DNA of 35,330 nucleotides. It comes from a virus. Below the pieces are notes generated by a model, which made no database searches, was not told the origin of the DNA, and saw only the letters and a program-made list of their open reading frames with translations. Position numbers and translations under genes: made by a program. Shown in pieces: positions 6,391-12,948 of this stretch. Every line of letters starts with the position of its first letter. Position 1 is the stretch's first letter. The stretch covers positions 1 to 35,330 of the IMG/VR virus record IMGVR_UViG_3300031951_000618. One strand, given 5' to 3'.

Positions 6391-6600
6391 ATGAAACAAA
6401 GAATTATCAATATGCTTCGCACACAGGCCGAAGCAGAACGTGAGAAGGCGCTACTTTCATTGGAGTTATTGATGAATCATCCGGTAGGTATCGGTGACCA
6501 CTCAACAGGTGATTTCTATAAGAACGCAGAAGAAGCATTACAGATGCTTGTTGATGCCGAAGATAAGTTGGAAACATTGGATAAGTATTTTTCTGAATAA
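6391..6600 (+). CDS. Small conserved phage protein (69 aa)
   Basis: Starts at ATG 6391 after GGAGAG. It is almost wholly helical and acidic, with the internal motif LLMNHPVGIGDHSTGDFYKNAEEALQ and a C-terminal coiled stretch (DAEDKLETLDKYF). I recall similar short proteins with an NPVGIGDH-type core as frequent orphans in T4-like phages of aquatic bacteria. Function unknown. It lies between tRNA-Ile and tRNA-Gly. Confidence 0.65.
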   Translation: MKQRIINMLRTQAEAEREKALLSLELLMNHPVGIGDHSTGDFYKNAEEALQMLVDAEDKLETLDKYFSE

Positions 6601-6607
6601 AGTAGTT

Positions 6608-6679
6608 GCACGTGTCATATAACGGCTATTATCCTAGCCTTCCAAGCTAGAGACATGGGTTCGACTCCCATCACGTGCT
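6608..6679 (+). tRNA. tRNA-Gly (TCC)
   Basis: Acceptor GCACGTG/CACGTGC, anticodon stem CTAGC/GCTAG, loop CTTCCAA. Confidence 0.94.
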
Positions 6680-6696
6680 TGTCTAAATAGATGTAC

Positions 6697-6769
6697 GCTA
6701 GCATAGCTCAGTTGGTAGAGCAGCTGATTTGTAATCAGCAGGTCGTCGGTTCAAACCCGTCTGCTAGCT
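6697..6769 (+). tRNA. tRNA-Thr (TGT)
   Basis: Acceptor GCTAGCA/TGCTAGC, anticodon stem GCTGA/TCAGC, loop TTTGTAA. Confidence 0.94.
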
Positions 6770-6774
6770 CTTTT

Positions 6775-6846
6775 GCCTCGATAGCTCAATGGTAGAGCAT
6801 GTGACTCTTAATCACCAGGTTCTAGGTTCGAGTCCTAGTCGGGGCA
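6775..6846 (+). tRNA. tRNA-Lys (CTT)
   Basis: Acceptor GCCTCGA/TCGGGGC, anticodon loop CTCTTAA, T-loop TTCGAGT. It is the second Lys tRNA, decoding AAG. Confidence 0.94.
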
Positions 6847-6861
6847 CATTGTTTTGCTGTT

Positions 6862-6934
6862 GCGGGTGTAGCTCAGTTGGTAGAGTACTTGCTTGCCAAG
6901 CAAGTTGTCGTGGGTTCGAGTCCCATCTCCCGCT
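6862..6934 (+). tRNA. tRNA-Gly (GCC)
   Basis: Acceptor GCGGGTG/CTCCCGC with one T-T mismatch at the sixth pair, anticodon stem CTTGC/GCAAG, loop TTGCCAA. Otherwise complete. Confidence 0.92.
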
Positions 6935-6943
6935 CTTTGAAAC

Positions 6944-7016
6944 GCCTCTGTAGCTCAGTTGGTAGAGCGCCAGCCTGAAGAGCTGGGCGTCGGCGGTTCG
7001 ACTCCGTCCGGAGGCA
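6944..7016 (+). tRNA. tRNA-Phe (GAA)
   Basis: Acceptor GCCTCTG/CGGAGGC, anticodon stem CCAGC/GCTGG, loop CTGAAGA. Confidence 0.94.
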
Positions 7017-7031
7017 TTGTAGTGCAACCAT

Positions 7032-7104
7032 TCCCAGATAGCTCAGTCGGTAGAGCAGGTGACTGTTAATCACCGGGTCGGGGGTTCAAGTCCCTCTCTG
7101 GGAG
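7032..7104 (+). tRNA. tRNA-Asn (GTT)
   Basis: Acceptor TCCCAGA/TCTGGGA, anticodon stem GGTGA/TCACC, loop CTGTTAA, discriminator G. It is the last of the first tRNA block. Confidence 0.94.
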
Positions 7105-7127
7105 CTAATTTAACTTAATGAGATATT

Positions 7128-7403
7128 ATGAAAGACATTTTATTTGCAAAACCCAGAACGTTAACAGAAACAGAAGAACACATTATTGTGAAACGCAAGT
7201 GGTGGGCGGTGGTACTGCTGATTATTGGCGGTGTTATTCTTGCGGGTAGATTACCTGTACCTCTGTTTATTCCCTATGTGTTTTTCTTTTTTGGTCATGG
7301 AGGCATGTTACATAGCTTCTATAAGAAGCATGATTATCCCATGGTTATTGTCAATGCCGTTTGGCTACTCATTGATATGATTGGTATGATTCGCTGGTTT
7401 TAA
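7128..7403 (+). CDS. Small membrane protein, three predicted helices (91 aa)
   Basis: Hydrophobic segments at about residues 26-41 (AVVLLIIGGVILAG), 45-58 (LFIPYVFFFFGHGG) and 72-88 (MVIVNAVWLLIDMIGMI) suggest three inner-membrane spans with a charged N-terminal tail. A short KRKWW motif precedes the first helix. Function unknown. It begins a tightly packed cluster continuing to 10906 with 1-3 bp gaps or overlaps. Confidence 0.65.
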   Translation: MKDILFAKPRTLTETEEHIIVKRKWWAVVLLIIGGVILAGRLPVPLFIPYVFFFFGHGGMLHSFYKKHDYPMVIVNAVWLLIDMIGMIRWF

Positions 7404-7404
7404 T

Positions 7405-7800
7405 ATGAAAGTTTCCATTGGTCGCTATCCAAAAGATCCAAACAAAGAACGGAAGATTTCTGTGAAAATTGATCCATGGGATACGTGGAGTATGGATGTG
7501 ACATTGGCGCATATCATTCTTCCTATGCTCAAGCAATTGAAGGAAACAAAACAGGGCGCGCCATATGTTGATGACGAAGATGTACCTGAACACCTCCGCA
7601 AATCAGCAGCTCCACCAACTGAAAATGAGTGGGATACGGATGACAATCATTTCAAGCGGTGGGATTATGTTCTTGATGAAATGATTTTTGCGTTTGAAAG
7701 TAAACAAAATTGTACTTGGGTGGAAAAATATGTAAACCAAGTACGTATCATTAATGGACTTCGATTGTTTGGAAAATATTACGAAAGTTTATGGGACTAA
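7405..7800 (+). CDS. Conserved T4-like phage protein (131 aa)
   Basis: The motifs DPWDTWSMDVTLAHIILPML (residues 23-42), KQGAPYVDDEDVPEHLR and DNHFKRWDYVLDEMIFAFES are the signature of a protein I recall as widely conserved among T4-like cyanophages and relatives. Its function has not been established to my knowledge. It is acidic, soluble and probably helical. It starts 2 bp after the previous stop. Confidence 0.7.
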   Translation: MKVSIGRYPKDPNKERKISVKIDPWDTWSMDVTLAHIILPMLKQLKETKQGAPYVDDEDVPEHLRKSAAPPTENEWDTDDNHFKRWDYVLDEMIFAFESKQNCTWVEKYVNQVRIINGLRLFGKYYESLWD

Positions 7801-7803
7801 ATC

Positions 7804-8073
7804 ATGTATAAAAAATATGAATATGAAAAGACCACACTCACCGCTCAGAGTTACAACAACAAGATTACAGTAGAACTTCCTGCTGACATCACGTTGAATG
7901 AATTTCTTGATGCATGCCGTGTACTGGCTATTGGATTAACCTTTTGTCCTGACTCTTGGAAAGAGACCATCATTAATTTGGCTGATGAATATCGTGAACT
8001 TGATGAATATCGTGAAAAAAAATTCACACTCGGCAGTTCTGTATCTAGCACTGATGATGAATTTTTTCTATGA
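7804..8073 (+). CDS. Hypothetical protein (89 aa)
   Basis: Not recognised. It is acidic and mainly helical (NEFLDACRVLAIGLTFCPDSWKETIINLADEYREL), with a Ser/Asp-rich tail ending DDEFFL. It overlaps the thioesterase gene by 4 bp, so translation is probably coupled to it. It may belong functionally to the downstream thioesterase-halogenase cassette or simply be an adjacent small gene. Confidence 0.55.
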   Translation: MYKKYEYEKTTLTAQSYNNKITVELPADITLNEFLDACRVLAIGLTFCPDSWKETIINLADEYRELDEYREKKFTLGSSVSSTDDEFFL

Positions 8074-8429
8074 GATTTCTCACACGAAAGCTCGTACAAC
8101 CCGGTGATTTAAATGCGGGCAGTACCTTGTTTGGAGGAAGATGTTTGGCGTGGATTGATGAAGAGGCCGCAATCTACGCCAGTATTGAATTACGTCATCG
8201 TAGAGTTGTTACCAAAAGCATCTCCGCCATCAACTTCATTGCTCCTGCCTTTCAAGGAGACATTGTTGAAATTGGCGTTGCACTAAAGAAAGTAGGCAAG
8301 ACGAGCATCACGCTTGAGGTTCAGGTACGGGACTTGACAACTCAGCGTGTTATTGTTAATATTGATGAAATGATTTTTGTTGCTGTTGATGAAAATGGGA
8401 GACCGGTGAAACATGGACTCTGTAAATAA
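8070..8429 (+). CDS. Acyl-CoA thioesterase, hotdog fold (YciA-like)
   Basis: The 119-aa length fits a single hotdog domain. The N-terminal signature QPGDLNAGSTLFGGRCLAWIDEEAA (residues 10-34) matches the YciA/acyl-CoA thioesterase family, with N15, G22-G23 and the catalytic Asp30. The VKSISAINFIAPAFQGDIVEI-type strand and TSITLEVQVRD follow as expected. The family hydrolyses acyl-CoA thioesters to free acid and CoA in the cytoplasm. It overlaps neighbours on both sides and heads an overlapping run with a membrane protein, a flavin halogenase and a 2OG oxygenase-like protein. The natural substrate cannot be read from sequence. Confidence 0.85.
   Translation: MRFLTRKLVQPGDLNAGSTLFGGRCLAWIDEEAAIYASIELRHRRVVTKSISAINFIAPAFQGDIVEIGVALKKVGKTSITLEVQVRDLTTQRVIVNIDEMIFVAVDENGRPVKHGLCK
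8334..8362 (+). promoter_or_regulatory. Internal promoter candidate TTGACA-17-TAATAT
   Basis: GGGACTTGACAA, 17 bp, TAATAT at 8357-8362, inside the thioesterase gene and 50 bp before the membrane-protein start. It could give extra transcription of the halogenase genes. Confidence 0.35.
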
Positions 8430-8766
8430 GTTTATCATTGCCACAGGTGTATGGATCATTCTCACTCTTGTTGTGTATAAACACATAGGATGGGAAAAGG
8501 TTCGTGAATGTTATTTGTTATGGACGAAACGAGAATATTGGACCAATTATAACATTGTTGAAGCCTTGAGCTGGTTTGCCAAGGCTATTATCATTGTCCC
8601 AGGATTAATCTTCAATGTTAGTATCTGGTGGTTATATTTCTTTACGCTGTTCACAAGTTTAACCTTAATTTGGGCAAGTAATAAAAAACTTCTCCCCACC
8701 CTGGTAGGATTCAATACATTATGGGCATGGATTAGTTGTATGGTACTTGCAAAACACATACTATGA
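8413..8766 (+). CDS. Inner-membrane protein (117 aa)
   Basis: Three to four hydrophobic stretches (about residues 7-22, 52-70, 72-87, 97-113) with aromatic-rich flanks (LLWTKREYWTNYNIVEALSWF) indicate a polytopic membrane protein. No family is recognised. It overlaps the thioesterase by 17 bp and the halogenase by 4 bp (ATGA). It could anchor the neighbouring enzymes at the membrane or export a product, but this is inferred from position only. Confidence 0.65.
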   Translation: MDSVNKFIIATGVWIILTLVVYKHIGWEKVRECYLLWTKREYWTNYNIVEALSWFAKAIIIVPGLIFNVSIWWLYFFTLFTSLTLIWASNKKLLPTLVGFNTLWAWISCMVLAKHIL

Positions 8767-10313
8767 TTCCTGATAATTATAAATTTGTTGTTGTGGGTGG
8801 CGGGACTGCTGGTTGGTTGTCAGCTCTATTTCTGAAAAAGAATATCCCCAAGGCACACATCACGGTGATTGAAAGTAGTGATATCGGTATTCTAGGTGCG
8901 GGCGAAGGCACTGTTTGGAATTTCATTGAATTCTTGCAGAGCATTGATATTTCTCCTGCTGATATTGTGTATCATGCCCAAGGCACATTTAAAAATGGGA
9001 TTAAGTTCACCAATTGGAACGGCGACGGTGAACATTATTTTCATGGTTTTTCCGATCCAGGTGAAGTTACCATTGAACATCCCAAGGTGCCATACTTTGA
9101 CTTTTCTTTACCACATTTAGAAGCTCTAGCGGCAGGAAAAAATTTAGATGGTGTGAATTTCAGTGCACAAGTTTCTTCTAACAATGATGTCAAGTATAAG
9201 ACAAACGGAAAGAAAACTAGTGATCCCTATGAACATTTCACACAGCTTGGGCATACAGGACTACACTTTGATGCTCGTTTATTGGCGCAATATTTAAAAA
9301 ATGTTGGTGTGTCCCGTGGCATTGAATTGATAGATGCAAAGGTGACATCGGTGACAGAAGATTTCACCCATAACATTTCTGATATCCGATTGGATAACGG
9401 CGCAGTACTACATCCTGATTTCGTGTTCGATTGTTCTGGATTCCATAGATTAATTCTTGGAAAACATTATCAGGAATATTGGGAATCATATGAAAATCAT
9501 CTTCCTGTAAATCGTGCACTTCCATTTTTCTTACCTCGCACGGAAGAAAAAATTCCTCCATACACCGAGGCAATTGCCATGAAGTATGGTTGGATGTGGA
9601 AAATCCCTGTGGGTGAACGTTATGGGTGTGGTTATGTGTTTGATGGCCGATTAATTACTGATGAACAAGCAAAACAGGAAATTGAAGAACTTGTTGGACA
9701 TGAAATCACTTCACCGAAAACATTCTCATTCACTCCTGGGTCATTCTATCGCCCTTGGAGACACAATGTTTTGGCAATGGGATTGGCAGCAAACTTCATT
9801 GAACCTCTGGAAGCTACAAGTATTTGGGTAACAACCATGTCACTTCGCATGTTCGTGAAATATTTTGAAGGATATCTGTTGAAGAATTTCTCGTATGTTG
9901 ATTCATACAACAACGAAGTCCGTGAAATGAATAAGGAAATTTGTGCATTCATTTATTTTCATTATCTAACGAAGCGAGATGATACAGATTTTTGGAGAAA
10001 CTTTCGTGTGAACAATGCTCCACCTGAAAAATATTATTTCATGTATGCTGAGTTAACATCAGGAAGATTCGAAAGAAAATATTTTGGTGTTGCTAGTTAT
10101 ATGCAGGTGGGAGCGGGTATTAACTATTTTGGATTGTTGGGTGCGCGTCAAATGTATGAATATCAGCTAGAGATTTTTGGCGCCGATAAATATAAAAATG
10201 ATAAGCTATTCAAGACTTTTGAGATGGAGAAACTCACCTCTGAATGTGTTGACCATGCTTTCATTATAGAGTATATTAAGAAGCGTCACCCTGAGGTGTT
10301 GAGAGAATCATGA
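8763..10313 (+). CDS. Tryptophan-halogenase-family flavoprotein
   Basis: A 516-aa protein starting at ATG 8763. FAD-binding GGGTAGW (residues 12-18) and the family-typical W277-x-W279-x-I-P282 motif (YGWMWKIPVGERYGCGY) are both present, along with FDCSGF and FIEPLEATSIW. FADH2-dependent halogenases of this family use FADH2, O2 and halide to form hypohalous acid, which reaches a substrate through an active-site Lys. The true substrate is unknown; related genes occur in T4-like cyanophages. It is coupled by 4-bp overlaps to a membrane protein upstream and a putative dioxygenase downstream. A host flavin reductase would have to supply FADH2, since none is seen here. Confidence 0.9.
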   Translation: MIPDNYKFVVVGGGTAGWLSALFLKKNIPKAHITVIESSDIGILGAGEGTVWNFIEFLQSIDISPADIVYHAQGTFKNGIKFTNWNGDGEHYFHGFSDPGEVTIEHPKVPYFDFSLPHLEALAAGKNLDGVNFSAQVSSNNDVKYKTNGKKTSDPYEHFTQLGHTGLHFDARLLAQYLKNVGVSRGIELIDAKVTSVTEDFTHNISDIRLDNGAVLHPDFVFDCSGFHRLILGKHYQEYWESYENHLPVNRALPFFLPRTEEKIPPYTEAIAMKYGWMWKIPVGERYGCGYVFDGRLITDEQAKQEIEELVGHEITSPKTFSFTPGSFYRPWRHNVLAMGLAANFIEPLEATSIWVTTMSLRMFVKYFEGYLLKNFSYVDSYNNEVREMNKEICAFIYFHYLTKRDDTDFWRNFRVNNAPPEKYYFMYAELTSGRFERKYFGVASYMQVGAGINYFGLLGARQMYEYQLEIFGADKYKNDKLFKTFEMEKLTSECVDHAFIIEYIKKRHPEVLRES

Positions 10314-10906
10314 AAGTAGAACATGTATTCAACAGAAAAATTATTCGGTTTCAATGTGATGAAGTGGAGTTTTACACCAATGAAAATTTTCTTCATAATT
10401 TAAATAGATTGTTCAATCACCCAGCAATGCGAGACACCGTTTCGAATGAACAGGTGGGTGATGCCCAAACAACAGTAGGAAAGAATTTTCTACTTCCTTT
10501 GAAGTTGCCCGGTGCGGAAAATCTAGAGCGTTGGATTCATGAACGATTAATGGAAGCAGCACCCCATTTCGTAGATTTCACACCCACCAGTATTCAATTT
10601 GTTCGCACATGGACAAATAAAATGTTTCGTGGGTGTGAAGGACAGACACACAATCACAGAGGTCCCAATCACGGCGTTGGTGTGTTTTATGTGAATATCC
10701 CAGAGAATGGAAGTGATTTAGTGTTTGTGCGCGACGGTGTGTACATGACAAAGATTTCAGATTATGCAATAGGTGATGTTGTATTTGCAGGAACGCGAAC
10801 AGGTGAATTAGTACTACATGATACAGAAATTTCTCATGCTGTATCTGAACATGATAATGATGAACCAAGAATTTGTATCGTTGTGGAGTTCACATATATT
10901 CCATAA
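10310..10906 (+). CDS. Putative 2OG-Fe(II) oxygenase / cupin-like enzyme
   Basis: A 198-aa protein. The region GCEGQTHNHRGPNHGVGVFYVNIPENGSDLVF (about residues 104-135) supplies clustered His residues, and GELVLHDTEISHAVSEHDNDEPRICIVVEF supplies a distal His and an Arg, as expected of a double-stranded beta-helix oxygenase in which two His and one acid bind Fe and Arg binds 2-oxoglutarate. The exact H-x-D triad is not obvious, so the call is tentative. Position 4 bp into the halogenase gene argues for a shared pathway. It ends 4 bp before tRNA-Asp. Confidence 0.6.
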   Translation: MKVEHVFNRKIIRFQCDEVEFYTNENFLHNLNRLFNHPAMRDTVSNEQVGDAQTTVGKNFLLPLKLPGAENLERWIHERLMEAAPHFVDFTPTSIQFVRTWTNKMFRGCEGQTHNHRGPNHGVGVFYVNIPENGSDLVFVRDGVYMTKISDYAIGDVVFAGTRTGELVLHDTEISHAVSEHDNDEPRICIVVEFTYIP

Positions 10907-10910
10907 CACT

Positions 10911-10984
10911 GGGGTGGTAGCTCAGTTGGTTAGAGCATCCGACTGTCACTCGGAAGGTCGCGGGTTCGACCCCCGTCCATCCCG
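10911..10984 (+). tRNA. tRNA-Asp (GTC)
   Basis: Acceptor GGGGTGG/CCATCCC, anticodon stem TCCGA/TCGGA, loop CTGTCAC, T-loop TTCGACC, discriminator G. Confidence 0.94.
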
Positions 10985-10985
10985 T

Positions 10986-11180
10986 ATGAAAAAAGTTAAA
11001 AGTCCTTGTGTCAAACAATGTAAACTCCAAGATGATTATTGTTTTGGTTGTTTCCGGCATATAGATGAAATTGTCAAATGGAGACACTTGACAAACGAAG
11101 AAAAAACTGTTATATTACAAGAGTTGGAACAAAGAAAAATGGCACGGTGGTCTGAACTGGCTGAGGCACCGCTCTCATAA
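10986..11180 (+). CDS. DUF1289-family Cys-rich small protein
   Basis: A 64-aa protein. The sequence SPCVKQCKLQDDYCFGCFRHIDEIVKW...LTNEEKTVILQELEQRK matches DUF1289, a short family with conserved Cys residues (C8, C12, C19, C22 here) and a helical tail; its role is unknown, with metal binding likely. It starts 1 bp after tRNA-Asp. Its last 13 codons and stop codon lie inside the next tRNA, with the TAA falling in that tRNA's anticodon loop. A promoter for the downstream tRNA is also embedded in the gene. Confidence 0.8.
   Translation: MKKVKSPCVKQCKLQDDYCFGCFRHIDEIVKWRHLTNEEKTVILQELEQRKMARWSELAEAPLS
11088..11116 (+). promoter_or_regulatory. Promoter TTGACA-17-TATATT inside the DUF1289 gene
   Basis: CACTTGACAAACG, 17 bp, TATATT at 11111-11116 followed by ACAAG. 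A perfect match to the phage promoter within coding sequence, ~25 bp before tRNA(CAT). Confidence 0.8.
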
Positions 11181-11216
11181 GGCGGGTTTATGTGGGTTCA
11201 AGTCCCACCCGTGCTA
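11141..11216 (+). tRNA. tRNA with CAT anticodon (Met, or Ile2)
   Basis: Acceptor GGCACGG/CCGTGCT, D-stem GTCT/AGGC, anticodon stem CCGCT/GGCGG with loop CTCATAA, T-arm GTGGG-TTCAAGT-CCCAC. It overlaps the DUF1289 gene by 40 bp. CAT could be elongator Met or lysidine-modified Ile2; the array already has Ile(TAT), which makes Met somewhat more likely. Confidence 0.88.
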
Positions 11217-11224
11217 CTAACTTT

Positions 11225-11308
11225 GGGGGTGCCGCAGAGTTGGAGGACTGCAACAGACTGTAAATCTGTCGCCATTAGGCCTAGTAGGTTCGAATCCTTC
11301 CACCCCCA
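11225..11308 (+). tRNA. tRNA-Tyr (GTA)
   Basis: Class II with long variable arm. Acceptor GGGGGTG/CACCCCC, anticodon loop CTGTAAA, T-loop TTCGAAT. Confidence 0.94.
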
Positions 11309-11323
11309 TGATTGGAGGATATT

Positions 11324-11728
11324 ATGAAAATAGGCGCGATAGCTGGTAATTTTGATGTGATACATCCTGGTTATATAAAAATGTTTCAGGAATGTAAAAA
11401 GAATTGCGATTATTTTATCATACTGTTACATGAAGATCCTAGTGTTGAACGTCCAAAAAAATTAAAACCTATTCTTTCAGTTGAAGAACGTATAGACATC
11501 CTAATGAGTATCCGTCATATTGATGATGTCATAGTATATAAAACTGAAGATGACCTCGTAAAAACATTACAATCATTAAAAATTAACGTTAGATTTTTAG
11601 GTGATGATTATATCAATAAAGAATTTACAGGAAAATATTTAGGAATACCTATTCATTATCTTGATAGAAGTCACGGGTGGTCAACCACAAAGTTTAAAAA
11701 TTTAATTGCACAATCCATCGTCCCTTAG
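11324..11728 (+). CDS. Cytidylyltransferase-like nucleotidyltransferase
   Basis: A 134-aa protein starting at ATG 11324 after GGAGGAT. GNFDVIHPGYIKMF (residues 8-21) corresponds to the HxGH nucleotide-binding motif, here HPGY, so the second His is replaced by Tyr. RFLGDDY and the C-terminal HGWSTTKFK correspond to the ISSTxIR-like motif. The size and layout match glycerol-3-phosphate cytidylyltransferase (TagD) type enzymes, which make CDP- or ADP-activated metabolites. The substrate is unknown, and the altered HxGH may change activity. Its final codons and TAG stop lie inside tRNA-Ile(GAT). Confidence 0.8.
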   Translation: MKIGAIAGNFDVIHPGYIKMFQECKKNCDYFIILLHEDPSVERPKKLKPILSVEERIDILMSIRHIDDVIVYKTEDDLVKTLQSLKINVRFLGDDYINKEFTGKYLGIPIHYLDRSHGWSTTKFKNLIAQSIVP

Positions 11729-11793
11729 CTCAGCTTGGTTAGAGCGTTCGTCTGATACACGAAAGGTCCGGGGTTCAACTCCCTGAGGGACGA
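11719..11793 (+). tRNA. tRNA-Ile (GAT)
   Basis: Acceptor CGTCCCT/AGGGACG, anticodon stem TTCGT/ACGAA, loop CTGATAC. Its first 10 nt overlap the upstream gene, and the conserved TAG of the tRNA (TTAGCTCA) provides that gene's stop codon. Confidence 0.93.
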
Positions 11794-11797
11794 CTTT

Positions 11798-11870
11798 GCC
11801 CTTGTAGCTCAATTGGAAGAGCAGGAGATTTCTACTCTCTTGGTTGTGGGTTCGAGTCCTGCCAGGGGCG
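11798..11870 (+). tRNA. tRNA-Arg (TCT)
   Basis: Acceptor GCCCTTG/CAGGGGC, anticodon loop TTTCTAC, T-loop TTCGAGT with a wobble-rich T-stem, discriminator G. Confidence 0.92.
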
Positions 11871-11875
11871 CTAAT

Positions 11876-11957
11876 GGAAGGTTCGCATAATGGTATTGCA
11901 GCTGTCTACTAAACAGCCGACCGAAAGGTTATGTGGGTTCGAATCCCTCACCTTCCG
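11876..11957 (+). tRNA. tRNA-Ser with unusual ACT anticodon
   Basis: Class II tRNA: perfect acceptor GGAAGGT/ACCTTCC, discriminator G, long variable arm (CGACCGAAAGGTTAT) typical of Ser. Anticodon stem GCTGT/ACAGC encloses CTACTAA, so positions 34-36 are ACT, not the usual GCT. The T-stem has one T-T mismatch. Confidence 0.88.
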
Positions 11958-11982
11958 CTTTTTTCAATAGTTAGGAGATGTT

Positions 11983-12654
11983 ATGATTCTACTTCTTGGC
12001 GATATTCATGGTAATACATCACGCCTTCGCTCTGCAATTCAGAAGGCAATGGAATGTGATGCAACAGCTCTCGTTCAAGTAGGCGATTTTGGGTTATTTC
12101 AAGGTAAACGAAATGAAGGAGAATTTTATGAAATGTGTAAAAATTCTTCAATACCTGTTTACTTCATTGAAGGAAATCATGATGATTGTAGCCGCTGGGT
12201 ACGTTATGAAACAGTAACACGGGTATGGCATGATGCCAATTTGTTTTATATACCACGTGGCACGGTTATGGAAATAGATGGGCGCACTATCGCCTTCATG
12301 GGTGGTGCTGCCAGTATTGATAAAGATATGCGTTTACGTGAAGGTTGGCATTGGGATAAAGAAGAAAATATTTCAGGGCATGAAGTATTACGGTTATTTG
12401 AAAATGCTGAAGGAAAACAGATTGATGTATTGATTACCCATGATGTTCCTACATCTGTGTGTAAGACACATTTTGATGATAGTGGTAAATTATATTTTGG
12501 TGTTGGCAAGGATTGGCATGATGTAAATATGGATGTGATTCAACGCATCTGGGACCGTCTGGGTAATCCCATGATTTACTCTGGGCATATGCATCGGTCA
12601 GTGATTGGTCCTAACTATCGTATTCTAAATATTGATGAACTATTGGCAATATGA
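11983..12654 (+). CDS. Calcineurin-like metallophosphoesterase
   Basis: A 223-aa protein. All motifs of the superfamily are present in order: GDIHGN (D7, H9), VGDFG (about residue 34), GNHDD (about 66), an ITHD motif in the second half and SGHMH near the C-terminus. These bind a di-metal centre that hydrolyses phosphomonoesters or phosphodiesters. The substrate could be nucleic acid, nucleotide or phosphoprotein and cannot be decided here. The start ATG follows TTAGGAG. The next gene begins 10 bp downstream. Confidence 0.88.
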   Translation: MILLLGDIHGNTSRLRSAIQKAMECDATALVQVGDFGLFQGKRNEGEFYEMCKNSSIPVYFIEGNHDDCSRWVRYETVTRVWHDANLFYIPRGTVMEIDGRTIAFMGGAASIDKDMRLREGWHWDKEENISGHEVLRLFENAEGKQIDVLITHDVPTSVCKTHFDDSGKLYFGVGKDWHDVNMDVIQRIWDRLGNPMIYSGHMHRSVIGPNYRILNIDELLAI

Positions 12655-12664
12655 TTATGATTAT

Positions 12665-12883
12665 ATGAAATTATCTGATGCCAATAATAATGAACAATTA
12701 GAAGTTATAGGATTGGAATCCAATGTGGAATATCTTGAACGATTACACTCATTGGGCATCATGGAGGGGTGTGCAATATGTCCTTTACGCAATCAAGATT
12801 CAACAATGATTGTGGATGTTCGAGGATGTAGATATGCATTGGGAAAAGAAATTACGGAATGTATTCTTGTTAGGCGCTTATAG
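12665..12883 (+). CDS. FeoA-like SH3-fold protein
   Basis: A 72-aa protein from ATG 12665 (MKLSDANNNEQLEVIGL). The layout matches FeoA domains: N-terminal strand, RLHSLGIMEGCAICPL (the LxxLGIxxGxxI signature), then MIVDVRGCRYALGKEITECILV. In bacteria FeoA is a small cytosolic partner of the FeoB Fe(II) transporter; the same domain also forms the C-terminus of iron-dependent repressors. A free phage copy may modulate host iron uptake, but this is inference. The stop TAG is formed within tRNA-Arg(ACG), which overlaps by 10 bp. Confidence 0.75.
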   Translation: MKLSDANNNEQLEVIGLESNVEYLERLHSLGIMEGCAICPLRNQDSTMIVDVRGCRYALGKEITECILVRRL

Positions 12884-12947
12884 CTCAACTGGATAGAGCA
12901 TCTGACTACGGATCAGAAGGTTATAGGTTCGAATCCTTTTAGGCGCA
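12874..12947 (+). tRNA. tRNA-Arg (ACG)
   Basis: Acceptor GCGCTTA/TAGGCGC, anticodon stem TCTGA/TCAGA, loop CTACGGA. ACG is the usual A34 (inosine) Arg anticodon. It overlaps the FeoA-like gene. Confidence 0.93.
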
Positions 12948-12948
12948 T

